From NCBI GenBank assembly GCA_047602365.1, contig JASGHM010000002.1:1488001-1552000 (forward strand): a DNA stretch of 64,000 nt. The letters run 5' to 3'. Numbering within the stretch: the stretch's first letter is position 1; every line of letters begins with the position of its first letter. Origin of the DNA: Piscinibacter sp047602365. Its GTDB lineage: Bacteria > Pseudomonadota > Gammaproteobacteria > Burkholderiales > Burkholderiaceae_C. Made by a program: the position numbers and the translations under genes. Shown here piece after piece: positions 43,795 through 52,144 of the stretch. Below the pieces are notes generated by a model. That model saw only the letters and a program-made list of their open reading frames with translations, had not been told where the DNA came from and made no database searches.

Positions 43795-44167
43795 GGATCT
43801 CCGGAAGGGGTTCGGGCTCGATCAGCTCGAGCCGGTTGCCGAAAGGGTCCTCGACATACAACCGCTGCTGGTCGAACAGCGGCGTGTCGTCGACGCGGAA
43901 GCCGGCCTGGCGCAGCCGGCTGGCCAGGCGCGGCAGGTCGCGCACGCGCAGGGCCAGGTGGGCCTGCGGCGCCACGCCGGTGTAATGGCCCTCGGTCAGG
44001 TCCAGCCGCTGCCAGCCGAGCGAGAAGCGCAGCGTGCCGGGCCGGTCGAGCGCCGGGTCGCGCAGCTCGCGCAACTGCAGCGCCTGCTCGTAGAAGGCAC
44101 GCGCCTTCGGCGAGCCGCCGAGCGGGATCGGCAGCTGCACATGGTCGACCGCGGAGACCTCGGTCAT
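43763..44167 (-). CDS. VOC (glyoxalase/bleomycin-resistance) family protein
   Basis: A 134-residue protein with the paired beta-alpha-beta-beta-beta modules of the VOC fold: DHVQLPIPLGGSPKARAFYE at the start and LYVEDPFGNRLELIEPEP near the end. Putative metal ligands are H9 and E112 or nearby. It lies between ssuD and ssuC in the ssu operon, starting four bases after the ssuD stop. A VOC gene inside ssu is unusual; it may act on an aldehyde or ketone released by SsuD, but there is no direct evidence. Confidence 0.85.
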   Translation of the reverse strand: MTEVSAVDHVQLPIPLGGSPKARAFYEQALQLRELRDPALDRPGTLRFSLGWQRLDLTEGHYTGVAPQAHLALRVRDLPRLASRLRQAGFRVDDTPLFDQQRLYVEDPFGNRLELIEPEPLPEIRDVSIVRLAL

Positions 44168-44171
44168 GGCC

Positions 44172-45362
44172 TCAGCTCGCCGACGCCTTGGGCACGTAGC
44201 TGTTGGCGACGATCTCGCCGAACGGGCCGGTCAGCGCGCGGCCGGGCAGCTTCTGCTGCAGCTCCAGCGGCAGCAGCGGGAACACCAGTTCGGCGAAACG
44301 GTGCGCTTCCTCGAGGTGCGGGTAGCCGCTGAGCACGAAATAGTCGAGGCCCAGCGCGGCGTAGGCCTTGATGCGCTCGGCCACCTGCTGCGGGTTGCCG
44401 ACCAGCGCCGTCCCCGCCCCGCCGCGCACCAGGCCGACGCCCGCCCACAGGTTGGGCGAGATCTCCAGCCCCTCGCGGATGTTGGTCTTGTTGAACTTGC
44501 CGCGGTGCAGCTCGGCCATGCGGCGCTGGCCGACCGAGTCCATCTGCGCGAACTTGGCCTGTGCCGCGGCGACGGTCTTCTCGTCGAGTTCGGAGACCAG
44601 TTCGGTGGCGGCGCGCCAGGCCTCGTCCTCGGTCTCGCGCACGATCACGTGCAGGCGGATACCGAACTGCAGCGTGCGGCCGTGCTTCGCGGCGCGCGCG
44701 CGCACGTCGGCCACCTTGGCGGCAACGGCCTCGGGCGGCTCGCCCCAGGTCAGGTAGGTGTCGACCTGCTCCGCAGCCAGGTCGTGTGCGGCATCCGACG
44801 AGCCGCCGAAGAACACCGGTGGGTACGGCCGGTTGACCGGCGGGTAGAGCAGCTTCGCGCCTTGCACGCGCAGGTGCTTGCCGTCGAAATCAAAACCATC
44901 ACCCGAACCTGACTCGCCTTCGGCTCGGTGGCTGCGCGCCAGCACCTCGCGCCAGATGCGGATGAACTCGGCCGACTCCTCGTAGCGTTCGGCGTGCGAG
45001 AGGAACTGGCCGTCGCCGGCGAGTTCCTCGGCGTCGCCGCCGGTGACCAGGTTGACCAGCAGGCGGCCGCCCGACAGCCGGTCCAGCGTGGCGGCCATGC
45101 GCGCCGACTGCGAGGGCTGCACCAGGCCGGGCCGCAGCGCGACCAGGAACTTGAGCCGGCGCGTCGCGTCGATCAGGCTCGCCGCCAGGATCCACGAGTC
45201 CTCGCAGGAGCGGCCGGTCGGGATCAGCACGCCTTCGTAGCCGAGGCTGTCGGCGGCGATGGCGACCTGCTTGAAGTAGTCGAAGGTGGCCGCACGCGCG
45301 CCCTTGCTGGTGCCGAGGTAGCGGCTGTCGCCGTGCGTGGGGATGAACCAGAGGATCTTCAT
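44172..45362 (-). CDS. ssuD: FMNH2-dependent alkanesulfonate monooxygenase
   Basis: A 396-residue luciferase-like monooxygenase that cleaves alkanesulfonates to an aldehyde and sulfite with O2 and FMNH2 from SsuE. The start MKILWFIPTHGDSRYLGT, LVNLVTGGDAEELAGDGQFL, and GGSSDAAHDLAAEQVDTYLT are typical of SsuD. It is ~15 residues longer than E. coli SsuD because of an acidic Gly/Ser insert (EGESGSGDGFDFDG) near residue 150. It follows ssuA after 14 bases. Cytoplasmic. Confidence 0.95.
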   Translation of the reverse strand: MKILWFIPTHGDSRYLGTSKGARAATFDYFKQVAIAADSLGYEGVLIPTGRSCEDSWILAASLIDATRRLKFLVALRPGLVQPSQSARMAATLDRLSGGRLLVNLVTGGDAEELAGDGQFLSHAERYEESAEFIRIWREVLARSHRAEGESGSGDGFDFDGKHLRVQGAKLLYPPVNRPYPPVFFGGSSDAAHDLAAEQVDTYLTWGEPPEAVAAKVADVRARAAKHGRTLQFGIRLHVIVRETEDEAWRAATELVSELDEKTVAAAQAKFAQMDSVGQRRMAELHRGKFNKTNIREGLEISPNLWAGVGLVRGGAGTALVGNPQQVAERIKAYAALGLDYFVLSGYPHLEEAHRFAELVFPLLPLELQQKLPGRALTGPFGEIVANSYVPKASAS

Positions 45363-45376
45363 GGTGGGTGGGGAGC

Positions 45377-46423
45377 TCAGTTCGACTGCGCGGTCTTCGC
45401 CGCGCCGGGCAGCGCGTCGAGGATGCGGATCGGTTTCGGAATCAGCTTCAGCTCGACGAAGGTGTCGGCGATCTTCTGCTGCTCGGCGGCCACGGCGGCC
45501 GTCAGCGGCTGCACGCCGAGCGGGTAGTGGCGCAGGCTCTGCTCGACGATCTCGACGTCCAGCCCCTGCAGCGGCGCGATCTGCGCGGCCGCCTGCTTCA
45601 GGTTGGCCGACAGCCAGCGCGCCTGCTCGCGGGCATCGTCGAACAGCGCCGCGATCACCTGCGGGTACTTCTCGACGAAGCCGCGTTCGCCGAGGTAGTA
45701 GAGGTAGTTGTTGACGACACCGCGGCCATCGGCCAGCACGCGTGCGCCGATCTGCTTCTCGGCGGCGGCCAGGAACGGGTCCCAGATCGCCCAGGCGTCG
45801 ACTGCGCCGCGCTCGAAGGCCGCGCGCGCATCGGCCGGCGGCAGGAAGACCACCTGCACGTCGCCGTACTTGAGGCCATGCTTCTCGAGCAGGCGCACCA
45901 GCAGGTAGTGCACGTTGCTGCCCTTGTTCAGCACGATCTTCCTGCCCTTGAGGTCGGCAACCGACTTGATCGGCGAGTCCTTGGGCACCACCAGCGCCTC
46001 GGCCTGCGGAGCCGCCGGGTCGTGGCCGATGTAGACGAACTGCGCGCCGGCGGCCTGGGCGAAGATCGGCGGCGCCTCGCCGACGTAGCCGATGTCGATC
46101 GAGCCGACGTTCAGGCCCTCGAGCAGCTGCGGGCCGGCCGGAAACTCGACCCACTTCACCGCGACGCCCAGCGGCGCGAGCTTCTTCTCCAGCGAGCCCA
46201 GCGACTTCTGCAGCACGAACAGGCTGGTGGCCTTCTGGTAGCCGATGCGCAGTTGCTCGGGCTTGCCCTGGGCGAGTGCGGGCGTCGCGGCCAGCGCGCT
46301 CAGCAGCGCGAGCAGGACGATGGCGCAAAGAAGCACCCCGAGCCGGCGCCAGGCCGGCACCGGGGTGCCAACAACGCCCAGCAGGGGCGAAGGAGACAAA
46401 CGATGGAGTTGCAGCGTCGCCAT
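45377..46423 (-). CDS. ssuA: Aliphatic sulfonate ABC transporter substrate-binding protein
   Basis: A 348-residue periplasmic binding protein. A rather long signal region (RRLGVLLCAIVLLALLSALA, ~26-45, cleavage near ALAQG) precedes the mature part with KATSLFVLQKSLGSLEKKLA, GEAPPIFAQAAGAQFVYIGH, VADLKGRKIVLNKGSNVHYL and VDAWAIWDPFLAAAE, as in SsuA. It delivers alkanesulfonates to the SsuCB of the same operon. Start at ATG 46423, ten bases after the ssuE stop. Confidence 0.93.
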   Translation of the reverse strand: MATLQLHRLSPSPLLGVVGTPVPAWRRLGVLLCAIVLLALLSALAATPALAQGKPEQLRIGYQKATSLFVLQKSLGSLEKKLAPLGVAVKWVEFPAGPQLLEGLNVGSIDIGYVGEAPPIFAQAAGAQFVYIGHDPAAPQAEALVVPKDSPIKSVADLKGRKIVLNKGSNVHYLLVRLLEKHGLKYGDVQVVFLPPADARAAFERGAVDAWAIWDPFLAAAEKQIGARVLADGRGVVNNYLYYLGERGFVEKYPQVIAALFDDAREQARWLSANLKQAAAQIAPLQGLDVEIVEQSLRHYPLGVQPLTAAVAAEQQKIADTFVELKLIPKPIRILDALPGAAKTAQSN

Positions 46424-46433
46424 GGCCGGCTCC

Positions 46434-46994
46434 TCAGACGGCACTGAGAAAACTGCGCCCGGCGCTGGCGACGCCAGGGCCTTCGAGCAGCGGCTGCAGC
46501 GCCCGATCGACACGATCGAGCAGCTGCGCATCGGGCACGTAGCCGCCGGACTCGTGCGGCGTGAGTTGCGTGTCGGTGGCGAACACACCGTCGAGGATGT
46601 CGCGCGCGCCGAGCGCCGACAGCACCGGCTTCAGCGCGTAGTCCAGCGCCAGCAGATGCGCCAGGCTGCCGCCGGTGGCCAGCGGCAGCACGGTCTTGCC
46701 GCGCAGGCCGTCCTGCGGCAGCAGGTCGAGGAACAGCTTCAGCAGGCCGCTGTAGGCCGCCTTGTAGATCGGCGTCGCAACGATCACCAGGTCGGCCGCG
46801 GCGATGCGCTCCACCGCCTCGCGGATCGATGCCGACTGCGCATCGGCCGTCAGCAGCGCCGTCGGGTCCAGCGCACGCACGGCGATGGTGTGGGTGTCGC
46901 GCACCACGCCTTCCAGCCGCGTCTGCGCCAGTTGCAGCAACCAGTTCGAGCGCGAGCGCAGCGCGGGGCTGCCGGAGATGCCGACGATGTTCAT
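46434..46994 (-). CDS. ssuE: NADPH-dependent FMN reductase
   Basis: A 186-residue flavodoxin-fold reductase that supplies FMNH2 to SsuD. The FMN phosphate loop ISGSPALRSRSNWLL (~6-20) and the IVATPIYKAAYSGLLKLFLD segment (~70-89), including the tyrosine and lysine typical of SsuE, are visible. It is the first gene of the ssu operon. It is the only flavin reductase found in the window and may also serve the DszA/SfnB-type flavoenzymes. The GCTTCGTTCCCG motif lies about 58 bases upstream. Confidence 0.93.
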   Translation of the reverse strand: MNIVGISGSPALRSRSNWLLQLAQTRLEGVVRDTHTIAVRALDPTALLTADAQSASIREAVERIAAADLVIVATPIYKAAYSGLLKLFLDLLPQDGLRGKTVLPLATGGSLAHLLALDYALKPVLSALGARDILDGVFATDTQLTPHESGGYVPDAQLLDRVDRALQPLLEGPGVASAGRSFLSAV

Positions 46995-47049
46995 GGGCCC
47001 AGGCCTCGGAGATGAAACTGCGCGGCAGGTTACGCACGCCGGCCCGGGC

Positions 47050-47061
47050 CGGGAACGAAGC
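47050..47061 (-). promoter_or_regulatory. Candidate sulfur-responsive upstream motif before ssuE
   Basis: On the minus strand it reads GCTTCGTTCCCG, 12 bases identical to the element before the encapsulin operon, with its core about 58 bases from the ssuE ATG. The same core before the SfnB-like gene lies 54 bases from its ATG, a similar spacing. Confidence 0.45.
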
Positions 47062-47066
47062 GATGC

Positions 47067-47082
47067 GCGGATGCTTATCCGC
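47067..47082. promoter_or_regulatory. Short perfect inverted repeat upstream of ssuE
   Basis: GCGGAT-GCTT-ATCCGC is a perfect 6-bp inverted repeat with a 4-base loop, just upstream of the GCTTCGTTCCCG motif and downstream of the end of the BrkB-type gene. It could be an operator or a weak hairpin ending transcription from the right. Confidence 0.35.
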
Positions 47083-47109
47083 TTTCCGCAGCAAGGCGCC
47101 GCGGCGCGC

Positions 47110-47916
47110 TCAGCCGCCCGCGGCGCCGCGGCGTGGCAGGTTGGCGGCGACCAGCGCGGCGGCCAGCGTCACCAGCCACGAGAAGTAGACCCACAGCAGG
47201 AACAGCGGGAACACCGCGAAGGCGCCATACACCGCCTTGTAGGTCGGGACCTTCAGCAGATAGGCGGCGAAGCCGCGCTTGCCCAGTTCGAGCACGGCGC
47301 TGGCGATCAGCGCAGCGACGATCGCGTCGCGCCAGCGCACCCGCGTGTTCGGCACGTGGCGGTACAGGCTGGCCAGCACGCCCCAGGTCAGCGCCGCCGG
47401 CCCGAGGTGGAGCACGAAGCGTGTCGACGGCGGCAGCGGCCCGATCCAGCCCATCGACAGGCCCAGCACCGTGGACGTGGCCCACAGCATCACGCCGAGC
47501 ACCGTCGGCGCCACCGCCAGCACCAGCAGGTGCAGCCCGACCCGCTTCAGCCACGGCCGGCCGCGCTTGACGTTCCAGATCTGGTTGAAGGCGTTCTCGA
47601 TCGTCACCAGCATCGCGATCGCGGTGGCAAGCAGGAAGGCCGAGCCGAGCCAGGTCAGGTCGCTGGCATTGGCGGCGAACTGGTGCAGGTGGGCGAGCAC
47701 CGTGCGCGCGATGTCGGCCGGCAGCAGGCTGCGCAGCAGGGTCTGCTCGAGCGCCGCCTCGAAGCGGGCGAAGATCGGGAAGCGGGTGAACAGCGCGAAG
47801 CCGACCGCGACCAGCGGCACCACCGACAGCAGCGTCGTGAAGGTCAGGCTGCCGGCGACCTGCGGCAGGCGCTCCTGGCGGGCGCGGCGCAGCGTGTGGC
47901 GGATCAGGGTGAACAT
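47110..47916 (-). CDS. YihY/virulence factor BrkB-family membrane protein
   Basis: A 268-residue inner-membrane protein with about six helices. The start MFTLIRHTLRRARQERLPQV, LTFTTLLSVVPLVAVGFALF (~25-44) and the C-terminal YKAVYGAFAVFPLFLLWVYF (~222-241) are those of the YihY/BrkB family (often called ribonuclease BN by mistake). The function of the family is not settled. It sits in the same direction as ssuE but 115 bases upstream and need not share its transcript. Confidence 0.9.
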   Translation of the reverse strand: MFTLIRHTLRRARQERLPQVAGSLTFTTLLSVVPLVAVGFALFTRFPIFARFEAALEQTLLRSLLPADIARTVLAHLHQFAANASDLTWLGSAFLLATAIAMLVTIENAFNQIWNVKRGRPWLKRVGLHLLVLAVAPTVLGVMLWATSTVLGLSMGWIGPLPPSTRFVLHLGPAALTWGVLASLYRHVPNTRVRWRDAIVAALIASAVLELGKRGFAAYLLKVPTYKAVYGAFAVFPLFLLWVYFSWLVTLAAALVAANLPRRGAAGG

Positions 47917-48104
47917 GCGCGAGGGCTTCGCTGCACGGGTCGTGCAGCCGCCGATGATGACCGAAAGACGGCGCGCACCGCGACGGCGGCGGTACCGCTG
48001 CACAGCGCCGCTGTGAATAGGTCACAGCGCCGCCGCCGGCGCATCGGCACAGTCGAGTCAACGGTTCCACACCGAGCCGCCCACCGACACGAAAGGCAGA
48101 CAGC

Positions 48105-48365
48105 ATGAACACCATCGACCAGCAGATCTCCGCCAGCCACGGCCTGCGTGACGACTTCTACGGCATCGTCTGCGTTGCCGCCTTCACGCTGGTGTGCGTG
48201 TTCGCCGTCGTGCCGGCGCAGGACCGCGTGCCGGTCGCCGAGCAGGCTCGGGTGCCAACCACGACGATGCCCGCCGCTCCGGCGATGCAGCAGGTCGACG
48301 AATCGATCCCCCCGACGCTCGCCGAGATCACGCCGGCCGAGACGGTCGGCGCCTACGAGGTCTGA
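48105..48365 (+). CDS. Small single-pass membrane protein, function unknown
   Basis: An 86-residue protein with one hydrophobic helix (GIVCVAAFTLVCVFAVV, ~20-36) and a Pro/Thr/Ala-rich tail ending TVGAYEV. GAAAGGCAG precedes the ATG. No family is recognised. It is divergent from the BrkB-type gene, with 188 bases between, and converges on an SDR gene. Confidence 0.65.
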   Translation: MNTIDQQISASHGLRDDFYGIVCVAAFTLVCVFAVVPAQDRVPVAEQARVPTTTMPAAPAMQQVDESIPPTLAEITPAETVGAYEV

Positions 48366-48387
48366 GCGCCGGCGCCGCGTCGCGGCG

Positions 48388-49284
48388 CTACAGCTCGAAG
48401 GCCTCGACCTGGCGGCCGTCGATGTCGGTGAAGCCGTACTCGCGCGCCAGGTCGGCCACACGCAGCACCTGACCGCTGCGCGACAGCACGTCGGGGTCGG
48501 CGGCCAGCGCCGCCACCGCACGGCCAAGGTAGCGTGGCGACTCGGTGCGCGACAGCGCCGGGGCATCGCGCCAGTGCGCCTCGTCGGTGTGGTGGCCGGC
48601 GAGCACGAACTCCGTGCGCATCCAGCCCGGCGACAGCGCCAGCGAGGCCACGCCATGCGCACGCAGTTCCTCGGCGATGCCGAAGGCCAGCCGGCCGATC
48701 GCCGACTTCGCCAGGTCGTAGAACAGGTTGCCGCGCAGGTAACGACCGCGGTCCCAGAAGGTGGTCGCGACGATCAGCCCGCGGCGCTGCGCGACCATGC
48801 GCGGCGCGGCGGCACGAGCGGCCAGCAGGTGGAGGCGCACGCCGCGGTCCATCATCGTGTCCCAGTGCGACAGCGGGTGACTCCAGAACGGCGCGTCGAA
48901 GACACCGTCGAAACTCTCGTGGCCGCCCCAGGCGTTGTTGACCAGCAGGTCGATGCGACCCTGCTCGGCCTGCACACGCTCGAACAGCTGCTGCACCTGC
49001 ACTTCGTCGGCGTGGTCGCAGCGCACCGCGATGCCGCGGCCGCCAGCCTGCTGCACCGCCTCGGCGGTGTCGTCGATGCTGCCGGGCACCGCGTCCAGGC
49101 CGGACAGCGCGAGCAACTGCGCGTAGGCGGTGGCCGGCATGGCGCGTGTGCTGCGGCCGGTGACGTAGACCGTCGCACCCGCCGCGCCGAGCTCGATCGC
49201 GATGCCGCGGCCGGCGCCGCGGCTGGCGCCGGTCACCACCGCGACGCAGTGCTGCAGCGGGCGTGCCGGTGTGGATGGTTTCAT
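48388..49284 (-). CDS. Short-chain dehydrogenase/reductase (SDR)
   Basis: A 298-residue SDR with the NAD(P)-binding motif VVTGASRGAGRGIA (~17-30), the NNAWGG segment in place of NNAG, and the catalytic YDLAK (YxxxK). The residue that is usually serine lies in VATTFWDRGRYLRGN and appears to be threonine. The long insert FWDRGRYLRGNLFYDLAKS recalls the DHRS1-like group. The substrate is unknown. The ATG at 49284 starts the conserved region; an upstream in-frame start at 49317 is less likely. Confidence 0.87.
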   Translation of the reverse strand: MKPSTPARPLQHCVAVVTGASRGAGRGIAIELGAAGATVYVTGRSTRAMPATAYAQLLALSGLDAVPGSIDDTAEAVQQAGGRGIAVRCDHADEVQVQQLFERVQAEQGRIDLLVNNAWGGHESFDGVFDAPFWSHPLSHWDTMMDRGVRLHLLAARAAAPRMVAQRRGLIVATTFWDRGRYLRGNLFYDLAKSAIGRLAFGIAEELRAHGVASLALSPGWMRTEFVLAGHHTDEAHWRDAPALSRTESPRYLGRAVAALAADPDVLSRSGQVLRVADLAREYGFTDIDGRQVEAFEL

Positions 49285-49458
49285 GGCGACTCCTCGACAG
49301 CAACGGGCGCGCACCACCGCCCCGCCCGTTCATGCCGAGATCATCGCTCGATCAGCGACCCGCCCGCTGTTACATCGGCACATCCCGGAACACTCCGAAA
49401 AGACCGCTTCACGGCGAGGTGACTATGGTCGAGGCCTGGCCTGTCCTCCGACCGGCCG

Positions 49459-50079
49459 ATGGAGAAGAACATGCTCACCACCGCTCGCTCCCGCATCCTC
49501 GACACCACGCGCCGCGCCTGGCTGATCCGTGCCGGCGCCGGCACCCTCGCGCTGAGCGTGCCGCTGCTCGGCCGTGCGGCCGACGCCACCGAGGCCGACA
49601 CCTTCGACGAGTCCGGCACGCTGAAGGCCGTGACCGACTTCTTCGGCCAGACCACCGAGGGCCTGGCGCAGGTCGTCGCCAAGGCCTTCCGCGAACAGGG
49701 CCGGCCGAACGGCTACATCCGCGGCGAGGAGGTCTCGGCCGCGATCACCGCCGGCGTGCGCTACGGCGAAGGCGAGCTGGTGCTGAAGTCCGGCGATTCG
49801 CGCAAGGTCTACTGGGCCGGCCCGTCGGTCGGCTTCGACCTCGGTGCCAACGCCTCCAAGGTGTTCGTGCTGGTCTACAAGCTGCCCGACGTGCAGGCCA
49901 TCTTCAAGCGCTACCCCGGCGTCGACGGCAGCCTGTACTACGTCGGCGGCGTCGGCCTCAACTACCAGCGGCTCGACGGCGTGACGCTGGCGCCGATCCG
50001 CCTCGGCGCGGGCCTGCGCGCCGGTGCCAGCGTGGGCTACACGCACTACCGGCCGGAGAAGTCGCTCAACCCGCTGTAG
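49459..50079 (+). CDS. DUF1134 (EipA-family) exported protein
   Basis: A 206-residue secreted protein. A twin-arginine-like leader (TTRRAWLIRAGAGTLALSVP, ~17-36) precedes the DUF1134 domain with NGYIRGEEVSAAITAGVRYG, YWAGPSVGFDLGANASKVFV and YYVGGVGLNYQ. In Brucella a member (EipA) is an envelope-integrity protein of the periplasm. The ATG at 49459 is preceded by a weak ribosome site; the ATG at 49471 is another option. It converges on a LysR gene with a six-base gap. Confidence 0.88.
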   Translation: MEKNMLTTARSRILDTTRRAWLIRAGAGTLALSVPLLGRAADATEADTFDESGTLKAVTDFFGQTTEGLAQVVAKAFREQGRPNGYIRGEEVSAAITAGVRYGEGELVLKSGDSRKVYWAGPSVGFDLGANASKVFVLVYKLPDVQAIFKRYPGVDGSLYYVGGVGLNYQRLDGVTLAPIRLGAGLRAGASVGYTHYRPEKSLNPL

Positions 50080-50085
50080 CCGCGT

Positions 50086-51009
50086 TCAGCGCCAGGCGCT
50101 GCGCACCAGCTCGCGCTGCACGATGTCGCGCAGCTCGCGCGCCACCGCGCGCGTGGCGGCGCTGCCCGGGCGCTTGACCGAGGACACCAGCGACAGCGTG
50201 CGCGGCACGGTCGGCTTGACCAGCCGCGCCGCGCTGAGCAGGCCGAGCGCGAGCTCCTCGTGCACGGCCTGGCGCGGCAGCACGGTGAACAGGCCGGACT
50301 GCACGACCAGGTCCTTCATGATCAGCAGCGAGTCGGACTCGGCCGCCACGCGCAGTTGCACGCCGGCCTTCTTCGACGGCAGGTCGAGCGCGACGCGCAA
50401 GGCGTTGGGCCGCATCGCCAGCACCAGCGGGCGCTCGGCGAGCTGGCGGAACGAGATCTCCTGGCCCGGCCTGAAGGCGCCGGGCGCGCCGATCACCATG
50501 CTGTCGATGGTGCACAGCTTCTCCTCGCCGCGCCGCGCCATGCGGCCGAAGCGGTTGACCACCGCGAGGTCGATGCGGCCGTCGGCCATCATCTCCTCGA
50601 GCGGGTTGCTGAAGCCCTCGACGAACTGCAGCGCGATGCGCGGGTGACGCGCCGCCAGGCGCTGCTGCAGCAGGCCGACCAGCGGCCGTGCCGCCGAGGG
50701 CACGACGCCCAGCCGCACCACGCCGCTCGGCTCGTTGCCGATCTCGGCCGCTTCGCCGGTGGCGCGCTGCATCTCGTCGATCGCGGCGCGCAGCCGCGGT
50801 GCCAGGCGCTCGGCCGCCTGCGTCAGCGCGACGCCGCGGCCGGTGCGTTCGAACAGCCGGCAGCCGAGCTGCGCCTCCAGCGCCGCCACGTGGCGGCTGA
50901 CCACCGACTGCGCGACCTCGATCTGCGCCGCCGCGCGCGAGATGTTGCGTGCGTCCGCGACAGCCAGGAAGGCCTCGATGCGGCGCAGGTTCAAACCCGG
51001 CATTGCCAT
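50086..51009 (-). CDS. LysR-family transcriptional regulator
   Basis: A 307-residue LysR-type regulator with the N-terminal HTH (LRRIEAFLAVADARNISRAA, ~7-26, then QIEVAQSVVSRHVAALEAQL) and a C-terminal effector domain. It is divergent from a four-gene catabolic operon (51081-55270), with 71 bases between the starts and a dyad in that space, so it is the likely regulator of that operon in response to its substrate. Confidence 0.92.
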   Translation of the reverse strand: MAMPGLNLRRIEAFLAVADARNISRAAAQIEVAQSVVSRHVAALEAQLGCRLFERTGRGVALTQAAERLAPRLRAAIDEMQRATGEAAEIGNEPSGVVRLGVVPSAARPLVGLLQQRLAARHPRIALQFVEGFSNPLEEMMADGRIDLAVVNRFGRMARRGEEKLCTIDSMVIGAPGAFRPGQEISFRQLAERPLVLAMRPNALRVALDLPSKKAGVQLRVAAESDSLLIMKDLVVQSGLFTVLPRQAVHEELALGLLSAARLVKPTVPRTLSLVSSVKRPGSAATRAVARELRDIVQRELVRSAWR

Positions 51010-51032
51010 GCCTGCAGAGCATAGCGGAAATG

Positions 51033-51055
51033 TCTGCCGATATCTTTCTGGCAGA
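51033..51055. promoter_or_regulatory. Dyad between LysR and the catabolic operon
   Basis: TCTGCC and GGCAGA form a perfect inverted repeat with an 11-base spacer (GATATCTTTCT), in the 71-base space between the divergent starts. The arm spacing is that expected for a LysR-type site. Function is inferred. Confidence 0.5.
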
Positions 51056-51080
51056 GAGACGGCTTCCTACACTGCACCGC

Positions 51081-52133
51081 ATGACCTCGACACCCGACCT
51101 GCGCTCACAGCGCGCCGCCCTGCTGCAGCGCCTGCTGCCCGAGGGCGTGCCCACGCTGTGGTGCCCGCTGCTGACCCACTACGCCGACGACGGCCGCATC
51201 GACTTCGAGCGCATCGGCCGCCACCTCGACTTCCTCGCACCTTCGGTGCGCGGCTTCCTGGTGCCGGGTTCGACCGGCGACGGCTGGCAGCTGTCCGATG
51301 CGCAGGCGGACGAACTGCTCGCCGGCGTCGTCGAGATGGCGGGCCAGCGCCGCCTCGCGCTGCTGATCGGCGTGCTCAAGCCGAGCGGCGCGGCGATGCA
51401 CGAGGCGATGGCGCGCCACCTGCGCTGGCTGCAGCAGCGCGCCGGCAGCGACGACCCGCTGACCGCCCTGCGCGCCGCCTCGGTTGCCGGCTTCACCTAC
51501 TGCGCGCCGCACGGTGCGACGCTGACGCAGGGCGACATCGCCGATATGCTGGACTCGCTGCTCGCCACCGGGCTGCCGGCCTCGCTGTACCAGCTGCCGC
51601 AGGTCACCGGCAACCGGATCGCGCCGCAGACGGTGCGCTCGCTGGCCGCGCGCCACGCCAACCTGCTGATGCTCAAGGACACCAGCGGCGAAGACCAGGT
51701 CGCCGCTTCGGGCCTGGACGACCTGTTCCTGGTGCGTGGCGCGGAAGGCGGCTACAGCCGCCACCTGAAGCCGGGCGGCGGGCGCTACGACGGCTTCCTG
51801 CTGTCCACCGCCAACGGCTTCGGCCCGCAGCTCGCCGAGCTGATCGGGCAGCTGCGCGGCGGCCGGCAGGCCGAGGCGGATGCGCTGTCGGCCCGACTGG
51901 AAGCGACGGTCAACGCCGTGTTCGCCGCCGCTGCGCCGCTGCCCTACGGCAATGCCTTCACCAACGCCAACAAGGCGATCGACCATTTCATGGCCCACGG
52001 CCCCGGCGCCGGCAGCGTCACACCGCCGCGCCTGCATTCCGGCGAGCGCCTGCCGGCCGAGCTGATCGCCACCACCGGCGCCGCGCTCGAACACCATCAC
52101 CTGATGCCCACGCGCGGCTACCTGAACGACTGA
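51081..52133 (+). CDS. Dihydrodipicolinate synthase-family aldolase/dehydratase
   Basis: A 350-residue TIM-barrel protein of the DapA/NanA/KDG-aldolase family. The motif FLVPGSTGDGWQLSDAQADE (~65-84) and the Schiff-base lysine in NLLMLKDTSGEDQ (~K196) are present. Family members split or dehydrate 2-keto sugar acids or related carboxylates with a lysine imine. With the enolase-superfamily dehydratase, the Bug-type binding protein and the 2-hydroxyacid dehydrogenase that follow, it points to breakdown of a sugar acid or hydroxycarboxylate. It is longer than typical DapA (~290 residues). Confidence 0.85.
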   Translation: MTSTPDLRSQRAALLQRLLPEGVPTLWCPLLTHYADDGRIDFERIGRHLDFLAPSVRGFLVPGSTGDGWQLSDAQADELLAGVVEMAGQRRLALLIGVLKPSGAAMHEAMARHLRWLQQRAGSDDPLTALRAASVAGFTYCAPHGATLTQGDIADMLDSLLATGLPASLYQLPQVTGNRIAPQTVRSLAARHANLLMLKDTSGEDQVAASGLDDLFLVRGAEGGYSRHLKPGGGRYDGFLLSTANGFGPQLAELIGQLRGGRQAEADALSARLEATVNAVFAAAAPLPYGNAFTNANKAIDHFMAHGPGAGSVTPPRLHSGERLPAELIATTGAALEHHHLMPTRGYLND

Positions 52134-52144
52134 GACCCGAAACG

